From NCBI GenBank assembly GCA_903849645.1, contig CAINJJ010000008.1:124001-188000 (forward strand): DNA of 64,000 nucleotides, written 5' to 3'. The DNA is from an uncultured Acidobacteriaceae bacterium. GTDB taxonomy: Bacteria; Acidobacteriota; Terriglobia; Terriglobales; Acidobacteriaceae. Made by a program: the position numbers and the translations under genes. Shown piece after piece: positions 44,215-52,888 of this stretch; positions within the stretch are counted from its first letter, which is position 1, and each line of letters opens with the position of its first letter. The notes under the pieces were generated by a model. It was given only the letters and a program-made list of their open reading frames with translations, did not search any database and was not told the DNA's origin.

Positions 44215-46497
44215 ATGTCGTTCCTCGGCGATCCCCGGCGGCGTTCCGTCATCCTGCTCTCGGCCGGAGTGGTCCTGTTCTTCGCCTTGTTCGGCGCTCT
44301 CCAGGCCTTCAATACCTCCGGCGTGGGGTTTCTCAATCCCGACACCTCTGGCGAAACCCTGGCCTTCACCGCCATGACCGTGCTCGTGTTCCTGCTGCTC
44401 ATGGTCCTCACCATGCTGCTGCTCAGGAACATCCTCAAGATCTATGCCAGCCAGAGCAGCAGCGCCCTCGGTTCCCGCCTCCGCACCCGGATGGTGCTCG
44501 GCGCCGTGCTCATCGCCCTCATGCCGGCCATCTTCATGTTCCTCTTCAGCTTTGGCCTGCTCAACCGCTCCATCGACCGCTGGTTCTCCCCCAACACCTC
44601 GGAGCTGCGCGAGGACTCCACCCGCGTTGTGCTCGAACTGGCCCAATACGTCACCAGCAACGCCCGCGGAGAGGCCGAGTCCATTGCCGCCACCGGCGCG
44701 CCCGACCGAGGGCAGTCGGCGCTCGCGGATGTGCTCGGCTCCCATCGCATCACCCTCGACGGCGGCTTTGCCTTGGTCTATGACAAGGACCGCAAGCTGA
44801 TCGCCAGCTTTCAGGCGCCGCCCGACTCCAGCCCCGCCACCCTGCTGCTCTGGCTTGATGAAGGCGAGCGCGGCAGCGCCATACCCCTCAAGGGGCCCCT
44901 CTCCGCCAACCTTCTCTCGCTCGCCCAGCGCACCGATGAGCCGGTGCTCCGTGTGGGCGGCCAGGAATACGCGCTGGGCATGGGGGCGACGGGCTCCGGC
45001 AAGGTGGTGGTCACCGCCCTCCCCATGCCCCAGGGGCTCAGCCAGACCACAACCCGTATCCGAACCGGCGCCGCCGAGTACTGGCAGCTCTTCCGCTCAC
45101 GCAACCGCATCCGCACCACGTTTTTCCTGATGCTGCTGCTCATCACCGTCTTCGTCTTCTTCTCCAGCGTCTGGCTCGCCCTCTTCCTGTCCAAGCAGAT
45201 CACCCAGCCCGTTGAAGCCCTGGCGGACGCCATGGACGAGATTGCGGCGGGCAAGTACGAGCATCGCGTCGCCCTCATCAGCTCCGGGGAGATGGCTGAG
45301 CTGGTGCGCGCCTTCAACTACATGGCCGCCGACCTCGACGCCAGCCGCCAGCTCGCGGAAACCTCTTCGGCGCAGCTCACCGCCGCCAACCAGGCAATCG
45401 AGGAACGCCGGCGAGAACTCGAAACCATCGTCGAAACCATTCCCTCCGGCGTCGTGACCCTTGATGGCACGGGGACGGTCCTCCAGTCCAACCGCGCCTT
45501 TGCCCATCTGATGGGCCGTGCCGAAGACGCTGGACTGGGTGGAGAGCAGATCCGGGCGCTCTTTCCCGCCGACTGCGCCGACGATCTGGCCGGGGTCATT
45601 CGCCGCGGCCAGCGCATGGGGGCGGCGTCCACTGAGATTGAGTTCCACGCCCGCGGCCGCACCATCCATCTGGCCGTCACCAGCGCACGCCTCGAACTCC
45701 GCAACCGCGAGGTGGGCACGGTCCTGGTGGTTGAAGACTCCACCGAACTGCTCCGCGCCCAGCGGCAACTCGCCTGGAAGGAAGTGGCCCAGCGGGTGGC
45801 CCATGAAATCAAGAACCCCCTCACCCCCATCGCCCTCTCCGCCGAGCGCATCGTCCGCCATCTGGATCGCCAGTTGCCGGAGTCGCCCGGCATCATCCGC
45901 AAGTGCAGTGAAGTGATCCTGGGCTGCGTGGGCACCTTGCGAACCCTCGTGGACCAGTTCTCCGCCCTGGCTCAGTTTCCCGCTTCGCAGCCCAAACCCT
46001 GCGACTTGAACCAGGTGGCGGAAGAGGCTCTGGCGTTGTTTTCCGGCCGCCTCAACGGCATCACTGTTGAGCGCGACCTGGAGCCGGGGCTACCCCTGGT
46101 GCTGGCTGATCCCGAAGCCATTCGCCGCGCGCTGGCCAATCTCATCGACAATGCCGCCGAAGCCATGCAGGGCAGCCTCCTCCGTGAACTCGGCGTCCAC
46201 AGCGCCCTCAGCGAAGACGGCGCCGCCGTGGAGATCGCCGTCACCGACACCGGCCACGGCCTCACCGACGAGATTCGCGAGCGGCTCTTTTTGCCCTTCT
46301 ATTCCACCAAGCAGCGCGGCACCGGGCTTGGGCTTTCGATTGCCGCCAAGATCGTGCAGGAGCATGGCGGCTCGCTGAGCGCCGAGGCCAACAGCCCCAA
46401 GGGCGCCCGCTTCCTGCTCCGCCTGCCGCTCAACGAAACAGTGAATGACGCAGCCTCCCCGGCCCCTGTCGCCGCGGAGTCTGGGAGAACGATCTGA
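44215..46497 (+). CDS. NtrY-like membrane sensor histidine kinase
   Basis: A 760-aa kinase with four membrane helices (near residues 12-30, 52-70, 92-118 and 300-325), a periplasmic or extracytoplasmic domain between the third and fourth, a HAMP linker (ITQPVEALADAMDEIAAG), a PAS domain, a HisKA box (VAHEIKNPLTPI) and an HATPase domain (NLIDNAAEAM, DTGHGL, GTGLGLSIA). The architecture is that of NtrY, whose relatives sense nitrogen or redox state; the signal here is unknown. Its stop overlaps the start of the NtrX-like gene (ATGA), so the two form a pair. Confidence 0.88.
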   Translation: MSFLGDPRRRSVILLSAGVVLFFALFGALQAFNTSGVGFLNPDTSGETLAFTAMTVLVFLLLMVLTMLLLRNILKIYASQSSSALGSRLRTRMVLGAVLIALMPAIFMFLFSFGLLNRSIDRWFSPNTSELREDSTRVVLELAQYVTSNARGEAESIAATGAPDRGQSALADVLGSHRITLDGGFALVYDKDRKLIASFQAPPDSSPATLLLWLDEGERGSAIPLKGPLSANLLSLAQRTDEPVLRVGGQEYALGMGATGSGKVVVTALPMPQGLSQTTTRIRTGAAEYWQLFRSRNRIRTTFFLMLLLITVFVFFSSVWLALFLSKQITQPVEALADAMDEIAAGKYEHRVALISSGEMAELVRAFNYMAADLDASRQLAETSSAQLTAANQAIEERRRELETIVETIPSGVVTLDGTGTVLQSNRAFAHLMGRAEDAGLGGEQIRALFPADCADDLAGVIRRGQRMGAASTEIEFHARGRTIHLAVTSARLELRNREVGTVLVVEDSTELLRAQRQLAWKEVAQRVAHEIKNPLTPIALSAERIVRHLDRQLPESPGIIRKCSEVILGCVGTLRTLVDQFSALAQFPASQPKPCDLNQVAEEALALFSGRLNGITVERDLEPGLPLVLADPEAIRRALANLIDNAAEAMQGSLLRELGVHSALSEDGAAVEIAVTDTGHGLTDEIRERLFLPFYSTKQRGTGLGLSIAAKIVQEHGGSLSAEANSPKGARFLLRLPLNETVNDAASPAPVAAESGRTI

Positions 46498-47852
46498 TGA
46501 ATCACATCCTGGTGGTGGACGACGAAGCCGAGATTCGCGCGTCGCTCGAAGACATCCTGCGCGAAGAGGGCTACGGCGTGGCCACGGCGGCCACCGCGGC
46601 CGAGGCGCTCGTGCTTCTTGAAGACGCGCCCTACGACGTCGTCCTGCTCGACATCTGGCTCCCCGACCGCGACGGACTTGATGTGCTGGCCGACATCCAC
46701 GGCCAGGGGTCTGACACCCGCCCCGAGGTCGTCATTATCTCCGGCCACGGCACCATCGAATCCGCGGTGAAGGCGACCAAGCTCGGCGCCTACGACTTCC
46801 TTGAGAAGCCCCTCTCCCTCGACCGCACCCTCATCGTGCTCAAGAATGCGGTGGAAGCCCGCCGCCTGCGCGCGGAAAACATCGAGTTCAAGCGCCAGTT
46901 CAACCTGGGTTCGGTCCTCACCGGCGAGAGCGTTCCCGTCAAGGCCCTCCGCCAGCAGATTCGCCTCATGGCGCCGACCAACGGCCGTGTGCTTATCTAT
47001 GGCGAGTCAGGCACCGGCAAGGAACTGATCGCCCGCGCCATTCACGCCGAGAGCCTGCGCCGCGACCGAGTCTTCGTCGAGCTCAACTGCGCCGCCATTC
47101 CCGAGGCCCACATCGAGGCTGAACTCTTTGGCTACCGCCACGGAGCCCAGCCGGGCGGCCCGGTGGAGCAGCGCGGCACCCTCGAGCGGGCCGACGGCGG
47201 CACCCTCTTCCTCGACGAAGTGGGCGACATGAGCCTCAAGACCCAGGCCAAGGTGCTCAGCGCCCTCGACGATCAGTTGTTTACCCCCGTCGGCGGCACC
47301 CAACCCTTGCGCGTCGATGTGCGCCTCATCGCCTCCACCAACAAGGACCTTGAAGAGGAGATCGCCAAGGGCAACTTCCGCGAAGACCTCTTCTACCGGC
47401 TCAATGTCGTCCCCTTCTTCGTCCCCCCGCTGCGCGAACGCAAGCAGGACGTGCCCCTCCTTGCCCGCGAGTTCCTGGCCGAGTTTGGCCGGCAATATGG
47501 CCGGCCCCGCATGGAGATTGGCGAAGAGGCCCTTGAAGTCCTCGGCCGCTATCACTGGCCCGGCAACGTGCGCGAGCTCAAGAACGTCATCGAGCGGGTC
47601 CTGATTCTCAACCCCCGCACCCTGCGCATCGAGCGCAAGCACCTGCCCCCGCTCACCCACAAGGCCGGCACCCGCTCCACCGAGGAGTTCTCCTCGCTCC
47701 AGCAGGCGCGCGATGCCTACGAGCGCGAATACATCCTCAAGAAGGTCGAGGAAGCGCGCAACAACGTCAGCCGCGCCGCTGAGTTGCTTGGTTTGGAGCG
47801 CAGCCACCTCTACCGGAAGATGAAGGCGCTGGGAATCAGCGTCCGCGAGTAG
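46497..47852 (+). CDS. NtrX-like response regulator with AAA+ and Fis domains but no GAFTGA loop
   Basis: A 451-aa NtrC-family regulator. The receiver has VVDDEAEIR and Asp52 in VLLDIWLPDRDG. The AAA+ domain has GESGTGKE, GTLFLDEVGDM and FREDLFYRLNVVP, so ATP turnover should be possible. Where sigma-54 activators have GAFTGA, this protein reads RHGAQPGGPVEQRG, so the contact loop for sigma-54 is altered. The Fis HTH is NVSRAAELLGLERSHLYRKMKA. NtrX proteins of other phyla also lack a clean GAFTGA and may regulate sigma-70 promoters. It pairs with the kinase gene by overlap. Confidence 0.88.
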   Translation: MNHILVVDDEAEIRASLEDILREEGYGVATAATAAEALVLLEDAPYDVVLLDIWLPDRDGLDVLADIHGQGSDTRPEVVIISGHGTIESAVKATKLGAYDFLEKPLSLDRTLIVLKNAVEARRLRAENIEFKRQFNLGSVLTGESVPVKALRQQIRLMAPTNGRVLIYGESGTGKELIARAIHAESLRRDRVFVELNCAAIPEAHIEAELFGYRHGAQPGGPVEQRGTLERADGGTLFLDEVGDMSLKTQAKVLSALDDQLFTPVGGTQPLRVDVRLIASTNKDLEEEIAKGNFREDLFYRLNVVPFFVPPLRERKQDVPLLAREFLAEFGRQYGRPRMEIGEEALEVLGRYHWPGNVRELKNVIERVLILNPRTLRIERKHLPPLTHKAGTRSTEEFSSLQQARDAYEREYILKKVEEARNNVSRAAELLGLERSHLYRKMKALGISVRE

Positions 47853-48056
47853 CACTCCGTCCCGAACCGGCTCCTCGCAGCCTGTCCGAATATGGACGCG
47901 GCACAGCGAAAACGAACAGATTCGCCCCCATCCCCTGGCCTTCCCTGGCTCCCAAAGCCAAACAGGAGAATGGCTTGCCTTGGCCGATCCAGCCGGCCAG
48001 TTCGGCCCCCGGATTGCTCAAAAACTGCTCCAGGCACCCTTGCCTGGAGGCTTGCA

Positions 48057-48512
48057 ATGGCTTGTTTCGAGCGGATGCGCGATGTGGTTTCAGGACCCTT
48101 CAGCCAGGATGTGATCCGGCAGAGGACGGCGGCGGGCTGGCAGATGGTTTCCATTGAGTGGCGGCGCGAGCTGCCTGATTCCGAAGCCGGAAACTCCACG
48201 ACATTCAGCGAAGAGATCCCCTACGGCCTCCGCATCTCCGAGGACTGCCGCCGCCTCGAAGCCGAGCCTGCCGAACACCAGGCCCTTCTCCTCATGATGG
48301 AGTTGCTCGTCCAGGAGTTCAGCTACTCCAGCATCGTCAGCGACCTCAACGAAAAAGGCTTCCGCATGAGAGATGGCCGCCCCTGGAACCGCGTCGCCGT
48401 CTTCAACATGATTCCCCGCCTCATCGAGGTCGGTCCCGGCTTCTTCAACTCTCTGGAATGGGAAAAGCGCCGCCTGCGCTTCTCCCAGGCCAGGCCCCCA
48501 GTCGAGGATTGA
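48057..48512 (+). CDS. Small protein related to the recombinase C-terminal domain
   Basis: A 151-aa protein with no catalytic serine-recombinase domain. Its middle (QALLLMMELLVQEFSYSSIVSDLNEKGFRMRDGRPWNRVAVFNMIPR) resembles the Recombinase domain that follows resolvase catalytic domains and reads like a DNA-binding helical unit. A conserved first part is GWQMVSIEWRRELP. I would call it a conserved acidobacterial hypothetical that might bind DNA. GGAGG stands 6 nt before ATG 48057; the longer frame from 47892 is not protein-like. Confidence 0.6.
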   Translation: MACFERMRDVVSGPFSQDVIRQRTAAGWQMVSIEWRRELPDSEAGNSTTFSEEIPYGLRISEDCRRLEAEPAEHQALLLMMELLVQEFSYSSIVSDLNEKGFRMRDGRPWNRVAVFNMIPRLIEVGPGFFNSLEWEKRRLRFSQARPPVED

Positions 48513-48523
48513 TCGCTCATTCC

Positions 48524-49552
48524 CTACTTCAGAATCGGCCCAAGCGAAGCCGGGTTGTCGCCCAGCCGCGGGTTCACCTGGAAATCCCAAACCGACTGGT
48601 TGATGTCAGAGGCCGACAGAATCTCAACCAGCGCATATTCCCCAATCAGCAGCGGCTTCACCGGCGTCAGCTTCAGCCAGTGCTTCCCGGCCATCACCTC
48701 CACCTTGGTCGCAATCACGTCCTCGTCCTGCGTCACTGTGCCCGTCGCGCTCATGTGAATGGCGCCCACAATCCGCACCGCCTTGCGCTCGTCCACCCGC
48801 ACCAGCGCAAAGCCCGAGCTGGGCGAGTGCGCGCCGTGCTTGCGGTTGGCCACCTCTTTGGCCCCGCCCGTCTCGACCGTCAGCGCGTGCGAAATCACCT
48901 TCTCCGCATCGTCCCGCGCATTGAGAGACAGGTAAAACGCCGGCTCGTTGATGTGCAGGTGCACCTTCGCGTGCGCGCCCGGCAGTTCGAGCTCGGCCTT
49001 TTGCCCCGCCAGCGGATTCAGCGTGCTCAGCCCATGCCGCGTTTTGGCGTTGGCCGCCATCTCCTGAGGCAAAAGCTCCACCAACTCCGGCGTTCCCTGG
49101 AAGGTGTCCAGCACAAAGACCCCGTCCTCGTCCGGAAGCTCCAGCCCTGGAACCACTTCGGGCCGCCGCGCCTTCTGTTCGTCGCGCTCCGCGGCCTCTT
49201 CCTTGTCGATGGCTTCGGCCTCCTTCATGGCCGGCGAGGTGTCCTGTTCGGGCTGGTTGGCGTGGTCCCGCTCCCACTTGCGGGTCGCGTCCCAGTCCAC
49301 CAGTTCCAGCGGCAGTTCTTCCCAGTCCCCGGCGCGTTCCACCGAGATATAGCGAACCCGGTCGCCCACAATCTCGTACTTTCGCACCAGTTGAAAGCTT
49401 CCGTCCTTCAAAATCAGGCGATGGTTGGTGGCCAACCCCGGCAAATCCGGCTTCAGCGGCAGCGGCTTCTGCGTCTGCGCGGGGGACGCCACCCCAGCCG
49501 CAGCGGCCAGGCAGGCAACCAGCATCCACCGAATGAGGAGGGAACGAGGCAT
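48524..49552 (-). CDS. Secreted hypothetical protein (342 aa)
   Basis: A signal peptide (LLIRWMLVACLAAAAGVASPAQ) is followed by a region with HRLILKDGSFQLVRKYEIVGDRVRYIS, which resembles strands found in acidobacterial exported proteins, then an acidic linker (EAEAIDKEEAAERDEQKA). The second half (HLHINEPAFYLSLN, FALVRVDERKAVRIVGAIHMSATG, HWLKLTPVKPLLIGEYALVEI) looks like a beta-rich domain. I do not recognise a catalytic motif. Confidence 0.65.
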   Translation of the reverse strand: MPRSLLIRWMLVACLAAAAGVASPAQTQKPLPLKPDLPGLATNHRLILKDGSFQLVRKYEIVGDRVRYISVERAGDWEELPLELVDWDATRKWERDHANQPEQDTSPAMKEAEAIDKEEAAERDEQKARRPEVVPGLELPDEDGVFVLDTFQGTPELVELLPQEMAANAKTRHGLSTLNPLAGQKAELELPGAHAKVHLHINEPAFYLSLNARDDAEKVISHALTVETGGAKEVANRKHGAHSPSSGFALVRVDERKAVRIVGAIHMSATGTVTQDEDVIATKVEVMAGKHWLKLTPVKPLLIGEYALVEILSASDINQSVWDFQVNPRLGDNPASLGPILK

Positions 49553-49683
49553 AGCTCAACAGTTTAGACGAGCCGGGAAGCCGCCCGTTGGCCTCCCCCT
49601 TTCAGAACGGCGGGCAAGGAAACGTAACCTCCCTCCGGCTTTCGCATCTAACACTGTGTATTCTTGAGGCAGGGGACGTTGAT

Positions 49684-50001
49684 TTGATCGGATTCCGGGC
49701 ACAATCCCGCGGCAAGCAACACGAAAAGCGCGCCTTCTGGGCGGCGGCTCTTGTGTGTCTCGCCTTGCTGGCCCTGCTCGCCGTTGTCCAGGTCGCTCAC
49801 GTCCACCCCCTCGACAGCAGCGCCGACCAGTGCCCCCTGTGCATCGTCATGCACTCCGCGGCTCCCGTCGCCCTCGCTGCCGTGGCCATCATTCTGGTGC
49901 AGATGGGCGCGCCCGCGGTTGCCGTTGAGAGCCGCGCTGGCTTCCGCCGCCGCCACTCCAGGCTCTTTACCCGTCCCCCTCCAGCGGGCTGTCTGGGCTA
50001 G
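49684..50001 (+). CDS. Small membrane protein with HVH and CPLC motifs (DUF2946-like)
   Basis: About 105 aa. One helix (AFWAAALVCLALLALLAVVQVAHVHPL) is followed by SSADQCPLCIVMH and a second helix (APVALAAVAIILVQMG). The HVH and CPLC residues could bind metal. Similar small proteins often precede TonB-dependent receptor genes, as here. The start is uncertain: TTG 49684 has AGGGGA 7 nt upstream, while ATG 49588 would add an unlikely leader. Inferred role: metal sensing or handling for the neighbouring receptor. Confidence 0.6.
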   Translation: MIGFRAQSRGKQHEKRAFWAAALVCLALLALLAVVQVAHVHPLDSSADQCPLCIVMHSAAPVALAAVAIILVQMGAPAVAVESRAGFRRRHSRLFTRPPPAGCLG

Positions 50002-50185
50002 CTGACCGTTCGACTGTTTCAGCCTGCTTCCCTCTTGCTGGCGGCGCTTCTTCAGCCCCGGCATCGGGCGATTTTCCCAACAGGCTGACTTCCGCACCGG
50101 TCGCTTTCCCTCGTGAACAGGACAGCGCGGCATCCAGCCGCGGCATCTCTCCGCATCACGCAGCCACTGTTTGGAGGTTTCACCC

Positions 50186-52858
50186 ATGCCGTTCTTTCGC
50201 GGCTCCGTTCTTCGCACTCTCGCCGCTCTTCTCCTTGTATGCGCGGGTCTCTTCGCTTTGGCCCAGGGCGGCAACTCCGGCGCCCTGCGCGGCACCGTAA
50301 CCGACCCTTCCGGCGCGGTCATTCCCGGCGCGGCGGTTCACCTCGGCAACGACGTCAGCGGCCTCGACCGCTCCGTCACCACCGATGCCCTCGGGCAGTT
50401 CGAGTTCGTCAATCTTCCCTTCAACACCTATCGCCTCGCCGTCTCCGCCAGCGGATTCGCGCCCCTCAGCCGCAGCCTCGATATTCGCTCCATCGTCGGC
50501 ACCAGCCTCAAGCTCGTCCTCCAGATTGCCGCCGCCGACTCCACCGTAACCGTCGAGGCATCCGGCGACCTCGTTGAGACCGACCCCACCTTCCACACCG
50601 ATGTGGACCGCGACATGTTCATCAAGGTGCCGCTGGAGAGCCAGTCTTCCTCGCTCAGCTCCCTGGTCACGCTCTCCACGCCTGGCGTCTCGGCCGACTC
50701 CAACGGCCTCTTTCATGGCCTCGGCGACCACGCCTCCAACTCCTTCTCCGTTGACGGCCAGTCCATCACCGACCAGCAGAGCAAGGTCTTCTCCAACCAG
50801 ATTCCCGCCAACTCCATCCAGTCCATCGAGGTCATCAGCGGCGCGCCTCCGGCCGAATACGGCGGCAAGACTAGCCTGGTTATCGTGGCCACCACCCGCT
50901 CCGGGCAGGGCGTCAGCCGCCCCACCGGCAGCTTCAACTCCTCCTATGGGAGCTTTGGTTCGGCCGCCGCCGGCTTTGACCTCGCCTACGGCCGCAAGAA
51001 GTGGGGCAACTTCGCCGAGATCGACGCCCTCAACTCCGGCCGCTTCCTCGACCCGCCCGAGTTCGCCGTCTTCCACGACAAGGGCAACGAGCAGAACGTC
51101 TTTGACCGCATCGACTACACCTTCTCCGCCGCGGACTCGATGCATCTCGACCTCAACTACAGCCGTTCCTGGTTTCAGACCCCTAACGCCTACGACAATC
51201 TCAACGTCCGCAACGTGGTGAGCGGCGGCGCGGGCGCTGACCCCGTCTTTGCGGCGGTGGGCAGCACCGACCAGCACTCCAAGATCGGCACCTTCAACAT
51301 CTCGCCCACCTACACCCGCATCATCGGCAACGACTCGGTTCTCAACCTCGGCGCCTTTGTCCGCCGCGACGACTACAACTACTATCCCAGCGGCAACCCG
51401 CTCGCCGACCTCGGTCCGGCCAACCTGCAAACCTCCTCCATCGCGCAGAACCGCACCCTCACCAACGCCGCCGTTCACAGCGACCTTTCCTACGCCCACG
51501 GCATCCATACCATCAAGGCCGGCGTGCAATACGGGCAGACCTTTCTCCGTGAAAACGACCGCATCGGCCTGGTGGACGCGACCTATAACTCGCCCTGCGT
51601 CGACGCCTCCGGCAGTCCCATTCCCGGCTACACCGATCAGTCGCAATGCCCGCTCGCGGCCAACCCCAAATACCTCTCCGTGCTTGCGCCTTATGACTTC
51701 ACCCGCGGCGGAGGCTACTACCGCTTTGCCGGACGCACCGACGTCAAGGAACTCGGCCTCTTTCTGGAAGACCAGATCAAGGCCGGCGACTGGCTCTTCA
51801 ACCTCGGCGTGCGCGGCGACGTATACAACGGCCTGACCTCGGCCACCCAGGCACAGCCCCGGCTCGGCATCGCCTACAACATCAAGCCCTCCAGCACCGT
51901 GCTCCGCATCTCCTATGCGCGCACCCTGGAGACGCCCTTCAACGAGAATCTCGTCCTCTCCAGCCGCGGATGCCTCGATGCCGTGCTCTCACCGCTCCTG
52001 GCCTGCACATCGGGAGTCTCCGGCACGCTCAATCCCGGCTATCGCAATGAGTTCCACGCCGGCCTGCAGCAGGCCTTCGGCAAGCGTGTCGTGGTGAGCG
52101 GCGAGTACATCTGGAAGTACACCCACAACGCCTTCGACTTCAGCGTGCTTGGCAACACCCCCATCACCTTTCCCATCGACTGGCATAACTCCAAGATCCC
52201 GGGCTATGCGTTGCACGTCGATATTCCGCAGTTTCGCAACATCAGCGCCTACGTCATCCTGTCTTCGGTATCGGCGCGCTTCTTTCCCCCGCAGGTGGCG
52301 GGAGCGGGCGCCACGGTGGGCCACAGCGGGCTGCCCTTCCGCATCGACCACGACGAAAAGCTCAACCAGACCACCCACCTGCAATATCAGTTCGGCAAGC
52401 GCGGGCCCTGGGCTGGTTGGAACTGGCGCTACGACTCCGGGCAGGTCGCTGGGCAAATGCCCTTCGCGCCAAATGCCAACACGCCGGTGGATCTGAGCCG
52501 CATCTCCTACGACCAGCAGTTCCAGGCCGGCATCTCCTGCAACGGCCAGAGAGCCACGCCCACGTCGGGCTTCCAGTCCTGCGCGCCGTCGGCCTACCAG
52601 TCGTCTCTCATCGCGATTCCCGCGGCGGGCACCGAGAACGACGACCGCAATCCCCCGCGCATCGCCCCGCGCAACCTCTTCGACGCCACCGTCGGCCAGC
52701 AGAACATCTTCCACAAAGAGCGCTACAAGGTGGACTTCGACCTGACCGCCATCAACCTCACCAATAAGTACACCCTGTACAACTTCCTCTCCACCTTCAG
52801 CGGAACCCACTACGTGACGCCGCGCGCGCTGACCGCCAAGCTCACGCTGAATTTCTAG
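50186..52858 (+). CDS. Oar-like TonB-dependent receptor with N-terminal carboxypeptidase-regulatory domain
   Basis: An 890-aa outer-membrane receptor. A signal peptide (LRTLAALLLVCAGLFALAQ) precedes a carboxypeptidase-regulatory-like domain (GALRGTVTDPSGAVIPGAAVHL, GQFEFVNLPFNTYRLAVSASGFAPL). The plug follows (SVDGQSITDQQSKVFSNQIPANS, IEVISGAPPAEYGGKTS) and then a 22-strand barrel ending TAKLTLNF. Members of this large acidobacterial group are thought to import glycans or other polymers. GGAGG lies 8 nt before ATG 50186, favouring it over 50171. The neighbouring GH-D enzyme is convergent. Confidence 0.92.
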   Translation: MPFFRGSVLRTLAALLLVCAGLFALAQGGNSGALRGTVTDPSGAVIPGAAVHLGNDVSGLDRSVTTDALGQFEFVNLPFNTYRLAVSASGFAPLSRSLDIRSIVGTSLKLVLQIAAADSTVTVEASGDLVETDPTFHTDVDRDMFIKVPLESQSSSLSSLVTLSTPGVSADSNGLFHGLGDHASNSFSVDGQSITDQQSKVFSNQIPANSIQSIEVISGAPPAEYGGKTSLVIVATTRSGQGVSRPTGSFNSSYGSFGSAAAGFDLAYGRKKWGNFAEIDALNSGRFLDPPEFAVFHDKGNEQNVFDRIDYTFSAADSMHLDLNYSRSWFQTPNAYDNLNVRNVVSGGAGADPVFAAVGSTDQHSKIGTFNISPTYTRIIGNDSVLNLGAFVRRDDYNYYPSGNPLADLGPANLQTSSIAQNRTLTNAAVHSDLSYAHGIHTIKAGVQYGQTFLRENDRIGLVDATYNSPCVDASGSPIPGYTDQSQCPLAANPKYLSVLAPYDFTRGGGYYRFAGRTDVKELGLFLEDQIKAGDWLFNLGVRGDVYNGLTSATQAQPRLGIAYNIKPSSTVLRISYARTLETPFNENLVLSSRGCLDAVLSPLLACTSGVSGTLNPGYRNEFHAGLQQAFGKRVVVSGEYIWKYTHNAFDFSVLGNTPITFPIDWHNSKIPGYALHVDIPQFRNISAYVILSSVSARFFPPQVAGAGATVGHSGLPFRIDHDEKLNQTTHLQYQFGKRGPWAGWNWRYDSGQVAGQMPFAPNANTPVDLSRISYDQQFQAGISCNGQRATPTSGFQSCAPSAYQSSLIAIPAAGTENDDRNPPRIAPRNLFDATVGQQNIFHKERYKVDFDLTAINLTNKYTLYNFLSTFSGTHYVTPRALTAKLTLNF

Positions 52859-52888
52859 AATTCCTCGCCGGGTGGGTCGAGGCTCGCA

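Noticed and set aside
50180-51646. 488-aa minus-strand frame
   Set aside because: Antisense of the TonB-dependent receptor; Gly/Val-rich low-complexity shadow.
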